Shown here piece after piece: positions 11,572 through 24,409 of a DNA stretch of 64,000 nt (within the stretch, counting starts at the first letter, position 1; each line of letters begins with the position of its first letter). Position numbers and translations under genes: made by a program. The notes beneath the pieces are model-generated. The model made no database searches, was not told where the DNA came from, and worked only from the letters and a program-made list of their open reading frames with translations. This DNA is from Phaseolus vulgaris (taxonomy: Eukaryota > Streptophyta > Magnoliopsida > Fabales > Fabaceae), in assembly GCF_000499845.2 (NCBI RefSeq), contig NC_023755.2:6082847-6146846 (forward strand). The letters run 5' to 3'.

Positions 11572-11902
11572 CATTGAGTTAGTCCCACTTAGTCTTACCT
11601 ATTCCAAATGAATAAGCTCATAAGTGAATTGTACAATATGAAGTATGAAACAACTATTGACTTTTTAAGCAATTTCTAAGTTGCTAAGTTATCTTTTTGA
11701 AAAGATTTTTGTATATTTCCTTTAGTAAACATATATATTTAGTTATATGGTTTATTTTTAATTTAGTTTTGTAGCATTGAGTAAGGAACATCAATGTATA
11801 ATAAATACTATATTATGTAGATGCTCTTTTATGTAAATTTTATTATTCACATATGAGCTTATTCATTTGGAATAGGTAAGACTAAGTGGGACTAACTCAA
11901 TG
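11572..11902. mobile_element. MITE-like element with about 55-bp terminal inverted repeats
   Basis: The left arm (11572-11626, starting cattgagttagtcccactt) is repeated in inverse, nearly perfectly, at 11848-11902. The 221-bp interior is AT-rich and non-coding. The arms are long for a Tourist- or Stowaway-type MITE and no target duplication is obvious, so the superfamily is unassigned. Confidence 0.75.
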
Positions 11903-12595
11903 AGCTTATTATTTATATGATGTCAAAATATTCTCTAGGACACCACAAATTCTCCTTGCACTTTTTCTTTAGGATTCTTCACAAAGATGGCATTTTCATA
12001 ATCTTTTTTCCCTTAATAAAATTTTTATTTTCTTTTTTCTACTTGTTCTTGCTTCTACATTGTTTTCTTTGTTAATGGAATTGAATGAACACCATGGGAC
12101 ATGTTTCTGCAACCAAATCTTGTTCTTTCGTGGACTTTGACTTTTCCAGCACCTTTTGAGTTGATAAAGATTCACCCATCCCCATAAGGATTAGATCACA
12201 AACACACGTTACTATTTCATGAGTTAATATTTAGTTATTTATTTACAATTGATATATAATTCTTTTATTAATTTCAAAACACCACGTTATAAAGTGTGCC
12301 ATGACAAGTTATTTATTTTAATTTTCTTGACCACTCACTAATTTTATCTCACATAGTATTGTGTATTCTGGATAAATAGATTCAAAAACAGATGTTATAA
12401 TGGTTCATTAGAGAAGTTTTGGAAGCAACCTTTGGAGTTGCATATTTTATCATTTATTTTGAATCCTTATATATTGTTTGCATAATTTTTATAAAGATTA
12501 TTTTATGAAAACCCGTCCAGTATCGAAACATTCAGATAAGAAGATTAGAAGCAGGAAAAGGATCTCAGAAGACTCTAATCTCATGGAGAATTAAT
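11903..12595. other. AT-rich intergenic sequence
   Basis: No gene or RNA feature recognised. The last 60 bases, purine-rich, may be the internal end of the retroelement whose LTR-like segment follows. Confidence 0.3.
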
Positions 12596-13260
12596 TGTTG
12601 TATGCTCTTCCATTTTTATCTAGTTTTATAAACATTATACAGAGTAATATATAGGCTTTATTTTGGGTCATTGTCTTGGGTCATATTTTGGACCAATTTT
12701 CATGGGCCATGTATTGGGCCAATTAGAGTAGGGTGTAAATAGAAAAAGAAAGTTTAACTAGAATTACAATTGGGCCTTCTTGGACCCAATGCAACTCTAG
12801 AGCATCTAGGGTACACAAATAAATTATTAGAGTACAAATAGAAAGCATGGAGTGGCAAGGAAGGCATGAAGGTCCACATGTCACCTCCTTAATGAAGAGG
12901 ATTCCCACCAATGCCAAAAGGACATTTGTCTTCATGGGAATGGAGAGGATTCTCTCCAATTAGAGAGAGTCACTTGTCCTTCTATGAGTGGAGAGTTTTT
13001 AGGGTTAAAACTTTCACCTTGACTGCCCATAACACTATAAATACAAGTGTTAGCCCCCTTGTATTAGCTTTGAATAAATTATTGAATTGCTGCCAAAATT
13101 TCAGCCTCAACTAGTCTCTTAGCTCACTCTTTGCTAACCTTATTTCTAAGTGTTTTAACAAGGAACCTCTTAGGAGTTGGCCTAACCTCTCCCAAACTTC
13201 ATTATCATTCTCCATACACTAATACTTCATAATTTCTTTCACTCATTTTAGTCACCCAAT
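12596..13260 (+). repeat. LTR-like repeat with TATA box
   Basis: Begins TGTTGTATGC, contains three gggcca/gggcc words, a cactataaatacaagtg TATA region near 13032 and an ending similar in wording (ggagttggcctaac) to the LTR at 1186-1890. It looks like a solo or truncated LTR of a related Gypsy family. No coding region. Boundaries are approximate. Confidence 0.45.
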
Positions 13261-14423
13261 TCATCAAGTTACGCACTCCAAAAATACAAAACAAAAGACT
13301 CATAACAATGCAAACTAGGATTGCATTATTATTTTTTATTTTATTATAATGGTTTATTTTAGTTGACATGTATTGTTTAACTCAAATACACTAGTGCATG
13401 ACTCTTACTCATGTTATCTAAATAGTGTATGTTTTGTCCATATCCTTTTTATCTACTCGTAATAACACATCAACCAAATTTTGAGATAAGACGAGTTAAC
13501 AAATAAATAGGACAACACACAAAATTCAACAATTGAATATGTTATTTAATTGAATTATATACTTAAATTAATCTGATTATCTTAATTGATATTTTATTTT
13601 TAGGTAATAAATTAATTATAGTTAATATTAATGATTAAAAAAAACTATTAAAATGTCAAAGATATAAAAATATCAAAAGATTTACCCAATACTAAAATAA
13701 GACAAACCATTATATATACTAAAATTCATTTTTATAAATGCAATATAATTAAAAGTAGGAGATAAGGAAAAAAAAAAAAAAAAAAAACTCACATCCAATA
13801 ACATTAGGAGATTCTTGAGATTGCATTTCACCTCCCTCTTTTTCTCTCTCAATCTATTTTTTTTAATGTATGGTATGATGCTTGTTATCTCTTCAAAAGA
13901 ATTCCCATTGCACTGTTCGAGAAAAATATGGTTTGTTGTTCATTTGCATGACTCCCGAAAGAGTTTTAAATGTGATTAAGTTAACAAAGTTAAAAAGAAA
14001 CAAAACAAATAAAGTGAATCTAAATACTTTTTAGCAAACCAAAATAATTGATCCAAACTTGAAATTAAAGTTGAGAAAAATAGGTAGAACTAAAATGCAG
14101 TTTTGTCTTCATTGATAACATTAGAAGTAAAGAAGTAAAAAATTGAAGCAGAAGAATTTGCAAAAAGACAAATTGATGGTGTTGTTTGAAGGAGAAAGGT
14201 TGTGGTAGGGAGTGGGTGGAATAAAATAGGAGTAAAAAGAAGGAAGATCTTGAACCTCTCCTGAACGATAAGAGAAATCCAAAATCCTCTCACCACACCC
14301 AATCGTTCTCTCTTCGTACTCCACGTCCACATCTTTCTCCCTTCACCAAATACAAAATCAACAAATCCCTTCTTTCACACTGCTTTTTCGTCACACTCAC
14401 TCAAATCAAACACTTTCTCTGCA
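13261..14423 (+). promoter_or_regulatory. Upstream region and 5' UTR of the plastid PGK gene
   Basis: AT-rich with a long A run at 13769-13787. The last 130 bases become rich in C and T (ctctcttcgtactccacg, ctttctccc), typical of a plant 5' leader. A possible TATA-like ataaaatagg lies near 14220, but the start site cannot be fixed by eye. Confidence 0.4.
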
Positions 14424-16480
14424 ATGGCCTCAGCCGCAGCCCCCACCACTTTCTCTCTCCTCCACTCCGCCACCCCCGCCGCCTCCTCTTCCTCGCGCGT
14501 CCAGCTCTCCTCCTCCCTCCGCGTCCGCCCCCTCACCCGCCGTCTGGGCTTCACGGCCGCGGACCCGCTGCTGGCGGCGAATGTGGCTGCGCGGGTGGCC
14601 GCGGTGAAGGTCGGGAGGGGCAGGAGAGGGGTGGTGTCGATGGCCAAGAAGAGCGTGGGCGACCTGTCTGCGGCGGACTTGAAAGGAAAGAAGGTGTTCG
14701 TGAGGGCGGACCTCAACGTCCCGCTCGACGACAACCAGAACATCACTGACGACACCAGAATCCGCGCCGCCATTCCCACCATCAAATACCTCATCCAAAA
14801 CGGCGCCAAAGTCATCCTCTCTAGCCACTTGGTTTGTCTTCTCTCTTTCCTACGTTCGCTTCGGGCATGGTTTGTCTTCTTCTTTTACTCTCCTATAGAA
14901 GTTCCTCCTCATCAAAATTTAACGAGTCTCGCAAAATTTGTACACATCTCTTTACTTTTTCACTGTTATTCGGTTAGAATTAGAGAATTCGAGTTCCATC
15001 TAGATCAGGGTAACAAGGAGTGACTATAGTGGTGAAACTTCAATTCTGATTGGTTGATCACTCATGTAGTAGTACTTGTCGAAGTTTGTGGTACTATGAA
15101 GTTTTAGCAATACATTACGGAAGCTACTTCTATCTGACCAAAAATTTTAATAACTAAAGAAACTTAAGTGGCATCTTGGATCATGTTGTATATTTGCTCC
15201 AAGATTTTGAAAAGCATGATGCAATTTCGGTCTCCTTAAGGCTTTTTGGTGTCTTGGTCTCCTTGATTGCAGCTGCATTTGTGATGAGTGCATGCATAAA
15301 GGATAAGAAAAGGAGAATTGAGACTAAAATAATAATTTTATATTTTTGTATTTATTTCTACGTTTTTGTAATTAGATACTTTTATGGACTAGTTATATGA
15401 CTTATTGGATGAGTGTAATTAGTGGATGAATCCAGTAGTTTTGGTCTGAAGTATAAATAGGCTTATGTTGACTTTTGTATTAGATTAAACTCATGTTTTG
15501 AATTGAAGCTTATGCTTTGTGACTGATATAGGATTTGATTCTTATCTTTTAATTGTTAATTCAAGGTGACGATTATTTTTCTCGACATATCACATCTTTA
15601 TCTTCCGATTTCCTTTCGTATTTTCTATTTTGTAATCATTTCGTAGAAATTGCTGGAAACGGTGCATTGCCTCTAATCTTTAATAGGCATTCATCAATTT
15701 GTCTCCAATTTCCCACTATAGCAATAATTGTGAGGGAACTGCTCCTGCAAGTTATAACCTTGTTGTGCTCATTTTTTTGAGGGAATTTAAGTGATTTATT
15801 TACTTCAAAGAGCTGTTTGTTTTTGAATTTTTTTTTCTAAAATCAGGTTTTAAGCAACTCGGTATGTGGATGAAGGGGGTTTTCGTGGATTCTTTAATTA
15901 TTGTCAATTATGCTGTATTTGCCTTACCATGTTTTATAATTACGAAGTTCATTTATTTGCTCTGTGTGTTGGGTCTGTGCTTATGAAAGTGGATTTTCTT
16001 AAAGAGTATTAGGAGCAAAAGGGTGCTGCATTTAGTAGAGAACAATCCAATTTCCTATCATAATTGTGAAATTTGTAGTCAGAAGAAATGTTTTGGTAAT
16101 GTAGATGTAGGCTGTCTTGATACAAGTTTAAGAGTACATTTGTGTGAACTATTATGGCTGCACTTGTAAGTTGAATTGTTGTGATTTTTTTATGTAATTT
16201 CCAGGGGCGACCAAAGGGTGTCACTCCCAAATACAGCTTGGGGCCTCTTGTACCTCGGCTTTCTGAACTCATTGGTTTCCCGGTATGTTTATGTTGATCA
16301 TTGAGGAATATGTATAAAGAGATCTTTAAGTGTTGTAATTTTCTTGGTAGTTATGACAATGTTCTTGACTTGTGTTTTGATACGGATAATTTGCAGGTTG
16401 TCAAGGCTGAGGATAGTATTGGTCCAGAAGTGGAAAAGTTGGTGGCTTCTCTTCCAGATGGAGGTGTTCTTCTTCTAGAA

Positions 16481-16515
<35 letters not shown>

Positions 16516-18087
16516 TCCTGAGCATGCAAAAAAGCTTGCCTCTCTGGCAGATCTGTTTGTGAATGATGCATTTGGTACTGCTCATAGGGCACATGCATCA
16601 ACAGAGGGGGTTACTAAATTCTTAAAGCCATCTGTTGCTGGTTTTCTTTTGCAAAAGGTGTGTTTATCACTTTGCTTTTGCTTATCAATTATCATCAGCT
16701 AAACCTAAAATTCTGCAAACTCTCAATAAATCTTCTGAAAGTCTCAATCCCACATTACTACCATTTTCATTGAGAATCATGTTATAAAATTATTAAGTTT
16801 GATCACTTGATGTAAAATGAAACTTTATATAAAACATCAATTACTCTTCTAGGAGAAGTTATTGTTTTTTTTAAAATTTATATGTATATTTGATCAAAAT
16901 ATGTTGTAATAACTATTTTCATGTGCATTGTTCATTTGTTAGGAACTTGATTACCTTGTTGGGGCAGTATCAAGCCCAAAAAGACCATTTGCCGCCATTG
17001 TTGGTGGTTCCAAGGTCTCATCTAAAATTGGAGTGATTGAGTCACTTTTAGAAAAGGTTGACATCCTTCTTCTTGGTGGTGGAATGATCTTCACATTTTA
17101 CAAGGCACAAGGTCTTTCAGTCGGATCTTCCCTTGTAGAGGAAGATAAATTGGATCTTGCTACAACACTACTTGCAAAAGCCAAGGAAAAGGGGGTGTCT
17201 CTCTTGTTACCTAGTGATGTGGTGATTGCAGACAAATTTGCTCCTGATGCAAACAGCAAGGTTTGTTTTCTAATTTCTAAGTTTCTTTAGCTAAAGGTAT
17301 CGGTCAAAATTAAACCACTTAAAATATTAATAATATTGCAAACACTTATTTGTAATATTGTTCTTTATTCAATCTGAATCATTTGCAGCTAGTACTTACT
17401 TTCTTTGTTAACCTTTTAGGTCGTGCCAGCGTCTGCCATCCCTGATGGCTGGATGGGATTGGATATTGGTCCCGATTCTGTTAAGTCATTCAATGAAGCA
17501 TTGGATACTACCAAAACCATCATATGGAATGGACCAATGGGAGTGTTTGAATTTGACAAGTTTGCTGTTGGGACAGAGGTATGCTGCGAGAACACACTCA
17601 TAAGGAGTTCTGTTCAAATTAAATGTTACAGCAAACATGTTTGCTGTAAATATAAACAATGTCCACTCAAACTGATACGTATAATCTCAGAGATATGCAG
17701 TAGGAGTTATTTTTCGTGATGTGATTCGTACATCTCCGTAAACTATATGCTTTTCATTTATGAAAATAATGTGTCAGATTAGGGGTGATTCAAATGTCTG
17801 CTAACAGAATAATCTATTCTGTTTGACTAATAAATGTGTGCACTGTACATAATTTGCATTTTGTACCCTTCTTTCAGGCTATTGCCAAGAAGCTAGCTGA
17901 TCTCAGTGAAAAGGGGGTCACCACAATTATTGGAGGAGGAGATTCTGTTGCAGCTGTGGAGAAAGTTGGAGTTGCCAATGTCATGAGTCACATATCTACT
18001 GGTGGTGGTGCCAGTTTGGAGTTATTGGAAGGGAAAGAGCTTCCTGGAGTCGTTGCTCTTGATGAAGCCACACCAGTCCCTGTGTAA
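14424..18087 (+). CDS. PGK1: Phosphoglycerate kinase, chloroplast precursor
   Basis: Transfers phosphate between 1,3-bisphosphoglycerate and ADP; in plastids it supplies the Calvin cycle. Six exons: 14424-14831, 16205-16282, 16397-16657, 16943-17260, 17420-17578, 17878-18087. All junctions are GT-AG and phase 0, giving 477 aa, normal for plastid PGK. Residues 1 to about 72 are a Ser/Ala/Arg-rich transit peptide; a methionine at 73 starts the conserved core. Visible motifs are [97 protein letters not shown] and STGGGASLE (nucleotide loop). Exon 1 is much more GC-rich than the rest. Numbering follows Arabidopsis usage and is a convenience. Confidence 0.97.
14832..16204 (+). other. Intron 1 of the plastid PGK gene
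   Basis: 1373 bp, T-rich. Around 15340-15560 it carries an LTR/TRIM-like stretch (gtataaataggc followed by a T-rich leader), suggesting an old small insertion. Short open frames in it are not supported as genes. Confidence 0.6.
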
Positions 18088-18310
18088 GATAAGTGTCATC
18101 ATGGAAATTTTTCCCATCCCAGTTGTCAGTGTTGTCAATCCTGTGAAAGAGCATATGTTGTAGGACCATTCCGAGTCTGTTAGTGTAAATTTAATCATGC
18201 TTGAGTTATTGGCTTCACTCATAAATTGCGTGTAACTGTAAACACTGGCTGAGAGCCATAAATTCAAAATAAATCCTTGAGTTACTGGCAGCAGCATTTT
18301 GCACTTTGAT
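18088..18310 (+). terminator. 3' UTR and likely polyadenylation region of the plastid PGK gene
   Basis: After the TAA stop come about 180 bp of UTR-like sequence and a near-upstream element, aataaa, at about 18270. The sequence directly after it is partly repeated further downstream in both orientations. Confidence 0.5.
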
Positions 18311-18505
18311 TTGTCTTATATAACACTCGTGAGTGGTGCCATTTGGTCACGTGCACAGTGTAATAAGTCTTAAACAATGACGAGGACTATTGCAGGAACA
18401 GAAAATGAAAGGTACGGTGCAAAATTTGCTGCCAGTGTAATCTATTTTAAATTAAAATAAATCTATTAGTTACTGCCAGAAGTTTTTTGCACTTTGCTTC
18501 TTTTC
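18262..18505. repeat. Three alternating copies of a 35-50 bp unit downstream of PGK
   Basis: A unit containing aataaatc, ttactg(g)cag and ttttgcactttg occurs at about 18266-18308 and again in the same orientation at about 18456-18500. An inverted copy (gtgcaaaatttgctgccagtgtaatc) lies between them at about 18417-18445. The first copy overlaps the presumed poly(A) signal. Confidence 0.55.
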
Positions 18506-19204
18506 TTATGTCGCCCTCCAAAATCCTTGAATATGAACCAAGTTTATGTTGGCATTGTATGCATGCCTTTATTTTAGCTTCCAGAGGCGAAACTGTTTAT
18601 ACCCAATGACGTGACTTCAATCTGTCAACAGAGATTGTCACTAATGAATTCTTGTGAATTTAGACCTTATAGCCAATGTTTATTTCAGTTCATTTAACTC
18701 CTACGAAGGGATGGATACGAGAAAATTAGAGAGGATTGTAATGGTTTGTTTGAGTTGATTTCCAAGAAGTGTCTAGGAAAGAAGTTCTGGGAGTTGCACT
18801 AGTGTTACTTTTTATAGGTTGACACATGCATGCTCTCAGAACTGTACTATAATTTGATTTAATGTATCTAAACAATCGATTGTGCATGATTTATAATTGA
18901 TTATCTGGACATTGATATAATTATCTCAGTTTGTGTTTTTTTTGTCTTGCTTATCTTGTTTTAGTTTTGTTGTACCCAATTCTTGAATAAATTTTGATTG
19001 CATTTATAAGTGCATTCTATTCTATTTTTAAGTCTGAAAATATTTTCAATTCAAAAAAAGTTTTAAAACCAATTCACTTCCTCTTGGTTTAATCAAATCA
19101 TTCTCTTTTCCTAACACTTATGTTATAGTTTGATAAATGTCTTACCCTCTTATACTATGAATTTTTTTATATGATTGATAATTTTGTTCTAATTCATGCT
19201 TTAG
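18506..19204. other. Intergenic sequence
   Basis: No gene recognised. One isolated aacaatcgattgt palindrome occurs near 18870, similar to the motif in the LTR elements but single. Confidence 0.3.
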
Positions 19205-19530
19205 ATGACTAGTGTGGATGAACATGTATTATAAAAAAGAACTTCATTTTCTTAAGCATAAATGTACCTACCATCTATAGCTATCATGCTTTAAGTTATG
19301 TATAATATATACAAAGCAATGGAAACTAGTTTCACTATAAAAAAAAAAGATTTTCAAGAGAAAAAGTTGATACAACTCCATTCCACAGAGACTTTGAGTC
19401 ACTTTCTTATTATACAAATTTATGTTGGTGATATAACTTTTGGTGCTACTAGCAAACCTGGACATTGTTAAAAAAAATATAAAAGGGGTTCAATGAAAAT
19501 GATGGGTGAACTTAAAGATCTAAAAACTTT
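19205..19530 (+). pseudogene. SIRE-like copia reverse transcriptase fragment
   Basis: The plus strand, over shifting frames, reads words of copia RT: FSREKVDTT, then YVGDITFGATS where functional RT has YVDDIIFGAT, then MMGELKDL. The catalytic YVDD is changed to YVGD. It stops where the minus-strand copia LTR begins. The matching RNase H part resumes at about 26860, so the two look like halves of one element. Confidence 0.6.
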
Positions 19531-19953
19531 TGAAGAATTTAAGTTGAATGTGTAAAATTAAAGTGTAGCACATCATAAGGATCTTACAATATATGATTCT
19601 CACATACTATACAATCAATTATAATAGAGATAGATACCTATCTTGATCCATGAGAGTTTCTATGTGAGTAGTTTCTTCAATCACTTTTTCTTAATATATT
19701 TCTTGTGATTCTTTTCTTGTCACACTCTTTCTTGATGGTCTGCAGTGAGACAACCTCATTTGCAAAGACAAAACCCTATCTCCTTTATGTTTCCCAATCT
19801 CCATCAAATTAGTTTTTCATCAAGTATCATAAGATATATATAACCTCTCATATTAACCAATATGTCATTTTATATTATTGAATCACATTCAAGTCCAAGG
19901 CCTAAAATCTATTTCACATGAGTCACATTATAATGTTATAAAATTTTCTAACA
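19531..19953 (-). repeat. 3' LTR of the copia element
   Basis: About 420 bp matching 25071-25240 plus 26640-26846. Ends ctaaca on the plus strand (TGTTAG on minus) and abuts the PPT AGTGGGAGAA at 19954-19963. The inner (left) boundary is approximate because of divergence. Confidence 0.7.
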
Positions 19954-20466
19954 TTCTCCCACTTGACTCGTGTGGAGCTATAATACTTCATGATTTAATA
20001 ATTACATAAATCATAATGCGCATTAAAATCCTTACATAAATTAGTTCTATAATCATTAATCAAAATTAAGGATACATAAATAATAAGAGACATGGCGATT
20101 ACATGTCATTTAATCAACATATTTCCTTTCATGTATTACTATATCACCCTTTCTCTTTAATATGACTTTACAAAGAAAAAAATCATAATTGGTTCAAACA
20201 TAATGTCATATTCAAGAATAACATAATTTGTTTTCCACATCATAATTTGCACGCATATTCATAAAGTGAAAAACAAAGATTTCATAAACATGTATATCAA
20301 TGAGCTCAAAGTGTCAAATAACCATTAACAACATTCAACATACATTATTAAACATAATGTCCATATTCTCAACATGACTAGTAATTGTTTTGGACGATAA
20401 CCATTTTGTTAAAGGGTCGACAATCATAATATTAGTGTTAATATGTTCTATTGACACTCTATATTT

Positions 20467-21024
20467 CTAAACTTCTTCCTTAACGACAAAGTATTTCAAT
20501 TCCATATGCTCAACACATTTGGAATACTTGTTGTTCTTAGAAAAGAAAACAATTGGTTGCAGACAATAAATCATCAGCGTCTTGGAAATACTGTTAAATA
20601 CTCCAAGTTTTGAGATAAAAATCCGTAACCAATTAGTTTGAACTATGGCCTTAAAGCATGTCACAAATTCAGCTTCCATAGTGGATGCAGTAAGGATTGA
20701 CTGCTTCACACTTTTCCATTAAACCATTCATCCGGCTAAAAGATAGAGATAACTAAATGTAGACTTTCTTGTATCCATATAACCAACAAAATCTGAATTT
20801 CTATATCCAATCACCTAAAGATGATCATATCTCCCATAAGTAAGCATGCGATTCTTTGTCCCTTGTAAGTATCTTAAGACTTTCTTTGCAACTTTCCAAT
20901 AATCCAATTCTGGATTACTATGGTATCTACTAAGCATACCAATGACAAAACTAAAATATGACCTTGTACATGCTTGAGCATACATTAAACTCCCAACAAC
21001 ATATGCATAAGGGATATTCTTCAT
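20467..21024 (-). pseudogene. Copia RNase H and preceding region, degenerate
   Basis: Two frames carry hallmark copia words: YAVGSLMYA-like YVVGSLMYAQACTR and VLRYLQGTKN (21024-20815), then TASTMEAEFV, FFSKNNKYSK and HMELKYF (20709-20467). The usual IYCDNxAA segment is altered to IYCLQPIV, losing a key acidic residue, and stops separate the two frames. Confidence 0.75.
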
Positions 21025-21283
21025 CTGTTTTCATTCCAAATCATTCTTTAGACATTATGAGACTAAATTGTCTCCATTTTGTATTGGAATGAGAGATGTT
21101 AAACATTTATTCATTCTAAATCTTTCTAAAACTTTATTAATATATTCTTTTTGAGACAAGCCTATCAATCATTGTGATCTATCACATAATATTTCATTCC
21201 TATCATAGTATGTCCCACATATATATTTCATTTCAAAGTTGTTAGAGATAAACTTCTTAGTCTCACTTAATAGATTAAGATTA

Positions 21284-21730
21284 TTAGCTACAAGCAAGAT
21301 ATAGAATCATAAATATAAATTTGCTCCCATTGACCTTCAGATATATACACTGATCAATCATGTTTTTCTTAAATTCAAAGGACATAATAGCATCATTGAA
21401 CTTTAGATACCATTGTCTGGAATCTTGTTTAAGTCCATATATTATTTTTTTAAGTTTACACACCATGTATTTCTTTCATTCTTCAATGAACCCCACTAGT
21501 TGGTCCACATAAACATCATCTTCTAAATTCCCGTTCAAAAAGGCATTGTTAACATCTATCTTGCGCAACTCAAGATCATAATGAGTTACTTATGTCATGA
21601 TTATTTTGAAGGAATCTTTCTTAGAAACAAGAAAAAATGTTTCCTTATAGTCAATGTCATTCTTTTGAGTAAAACATTTGGCAACAAGTCAGACCTTGTA
21701 ACATTCAATCACGTTTAGTCTTAAAGACCC
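21284..21730 (-). pseudogene. Copia reverse transcriptase, N-terminal part, degenerate
   Basis: Words of the RVT_2 family are visible on minus: DVNNAFLNGNLEDDVYVDQ, then KLKKIIYGLKQDSRQWY and a FKKNMIDQCIY segment. The frame is broken several times, and the following YVDD active site could not be found intact. Confidence 0.75.
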
Positions 21731-21973
21731 ATTTACATCTAACTCCCTTGCATCCTTCTAAACATTTCATAAGGTCTCATACATCATTTTGTGTCATTGA
21801 TTTAGGCTCATCTTTAATTGCATTTAACCATTTATCATAATTATCACCATTAATCGCTTTTAAAAATGAATCTAGATTATTATCAATGCCTAAGTCATTT
21901 TTTGACTCTTGTAAATAAACCACATAATCATTCTAAATAGCAGATCTTAACATTATTTATTCTGATTGTTCGA

Positions 21974-22975
21974 CTACATGTTCACTGTTAGTCTCGGGAT
22001 CATTAATTTGTTCTTCTTCGCCATCATTGTGTGATTCGCAACATGAGGAATGACAATTCTTGAAGTAGAGGTACTAGTTAAAGGAACTTGTACTTTAACT
22101 TCCTTAATCTCCACATTTCGTGAAGCTTCACTCCCACTGATTTCACCATTCTCAATGAACCAGACATTTTTAGTTTCAACAATACTTGTACTACGGGTAA
22201 GACAGTAAAACATATACTCTTTTGACTTTACTAGATAGCCAATTAAATGTCCATTAATTGTTCTGGCATCTAGTTTCGTTTCTTGTGGATTATATATTCT
22301 AATTTATGTCTGAAAACCCAAAACATGAAGTGTCTCAAATTGGATTTTCCGCCTATCCACAATTTGTCTTTTGAACTGCCTTTCTAAGAACCTTGTTCAA
22401 CAAATACATTGCAGTTTTTAAAGCATACATTCACAATGATTAAGGTTCGATTATGTCTTTCTTACACACCATTTTGTTGTGGTGTATTTGGCATTGTGTA
22501 TTGAGCACAAATACCTCATTTCTCAAGGAACTTAGCAAATGGACCAGAGTCTTGTCCACTTTCATCATACTTTCCATAATATTCATCACCTTTATTTGAC
22601 CTAAAAATTTTCACCTTTCTATCTATTTATCTTTCCACTTTATTTATATAAATATCCAAAGCATTCACATACATTTAAATCAGTAAAACCTAAATTTGAA
22701 AGTATATCATTCTTTATTGATCTATGCACCCTTTCTTTGGAAATATGTCTCAAACGCTTATGCCACAAGTAAGCAGAAGATTCATTCACTAAAATATGCT
22801 TAGTGTCAACATTATGATGCAATGTCATAAGAGTTTCAGCATATAAATTATCAAGATTCAATTTATATAAACCATCATAAAGTGTACTAAATGCAACAAT
22901 ACAAGTACACTTATACAAACTGAAACAATCATTCCCAAACTTAGAATAGTATCCAACAACATCAAGTTTAGACAA
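21974..22975 (-). pseudogene. Copia GAG-pre-integrase and integrase, degenerate
   Basis: At 22975-22640 LWHKRLRHISKERV is followed by a CECFGYLYK segment, matching the GAG-pre-integrase H-H-C-C region with some ligands altered. Downstream words PNTPQQNGV and ERHNRTL mark the end of the integrase core. The stretch 22213-21974 corresponds to the linker before RT. Several stops interrupt it. Confidence 0.7.
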
Positions 22976-23134
22976 AAAAAAAACTAAATTCTAAAAATAC
23001 TAGGTACATAAAAGTATCAAACAATTTTAAATAAAATCTATTGTCAAGGATTAAATGATAAGTCCCGACAGCTTCTACTGGAACTTTCACTCAATTCCCT
23101 ATGGAGACAAACTCCTCATTCGGGTTGAAAGGAA

Positions 23135-23330
23135 TCATTGCATTGTATTAGAAACATGAGTTATACATCCAGAATCAATCCACCAAGTATTATGTGGAAC
23201 TTCAGTTATGTTTGATTCAAAACATACATAAGCATTATGCTCACCTTTCTTTTCGAACCAAATTTTATGTTTTAGGGTAGTACTTCTGTAAATGTCCAGA
23301 ATTCTCACATAAATGACATTTATCATTTTT
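23135..23330 (-). pseudogene. Copia zinc knuckle and protease fragment
   Basis: Minus strand shows CHLCENSGHLQKYY, a CCHC knuckle whose last cysteine is now tyrosine, and then WWIDSGCITHVSN, the protease active-site D-S-G. The protease motif is intact, but the region is cut by frameshifts. Confidence 0.7.
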
Positions 23331-23726
23331 TTCTAGATTTTAGTAGAGGATGCATTAAACTTTAGTGGTTTTTTTAGTCTTTCCACATTACCTATGAACT
23401 TTCTTTTCAACTTCTTGATTATTTACATAATGAATGAGGTTACTTCTTTGATTCTTAAGTCTGGTCTCTTTTTGAACTATCATACTATGCAATTCATGCA
23501 CATTCCATTTGTCTTTTATTTTATTATAGTTCATTTGAAAAAGACCATACTCAAACGATAATTAGTTCAAGATGAACTGCACAAGAAAAGCTTTATTCAC
23601 TGCCATTTCATGATACTTAAGTTTTTCTGCAATATTTGTCATCTTAATGACATGCTCGTGCATAGTACTAGAACTATCAAATTTCATGGTAGTTAAGGTA
23701 CTCATTAATGTTCTGACAAAGACTCA

Positions 23727-24089
23727 TTAGTAGTTTAAAAGCGTTCTTCCACAAATCTCAAATTCTTTTGCACTTTTAGTTTTGGGAAGAATAAACTTAA
23801 TATTATTTGCTATGCTCATTTGCATAAACATCACGCTAAGTCTGTTTGACCTTTTCCAAGTCCTATAATGAGCTTTCTCTTTAATGCTACTAGCATTAGT
23901 AATATCAACATGTTTCTCAACTTCAAAGGTCAAATCAAGATCCAACACACCTAAGTAAAATTGAACTTGTTCACTACAATCAGGAAAATTCAATCTATTA
24001 AAGATCAAAACAAACTTACCATGTAAATGTAAAGACACGGGAACAAATACTTCAATTAACACATGCTTAACATTAATACTTTGAGTCAT
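23727..24089 (-). pseudogene. Copia gag capsid fragment (UBN2 type)
   Basis: A 120-aa frame contains FNRLNFPDCSEQVQFYL, KAHYRTWKRSNRLS and IANNIKFILP, matching the copia gag N-terminal domain. The usual Trp of PDW-type motifs is Cys here. It ends before the zinc knuckle, which lies in another frame about 400 bp on. Confidence 0.75.
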
Positions 24090-24409
24090 AAACCAAACAT
24101 ATAATATAGATTCTAATTACAAACAAACATACTATGTATACTAATGTTCTCCTTTGGGTGATACATTAATACACAAAATAAAATAATGCTAATAAGATTA
24201 ACATTATTTGGAAGGACATATGCATTAACTATAAATACTTATTATCTTTGGATATACATATAAAAATAATAATTCATACTCGCTATCAACAATCATAACC
24301 ATTAATTATAAGAACAATTAATTAACCTTTGAGTGATCCACAAATGTCTTATAACAATGAACTTCAATTAACCCATAAATCAATCATTTAACATCAATTC
24401 TATAGGTAA

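Noticed and set aside
14375..14828. Two long open frames on the minus strand opposite PGK exon 1
   Set aside because: They mirror the GC-rich coding exon; composition alone keeps antisense frames open. No family resemblance.
15176..15400. Small membrane-like ORF in PGK intron 1
   Set aside because: Hydrophobicity comes from T-rich intron sequence; it is spliced out and has no family match.
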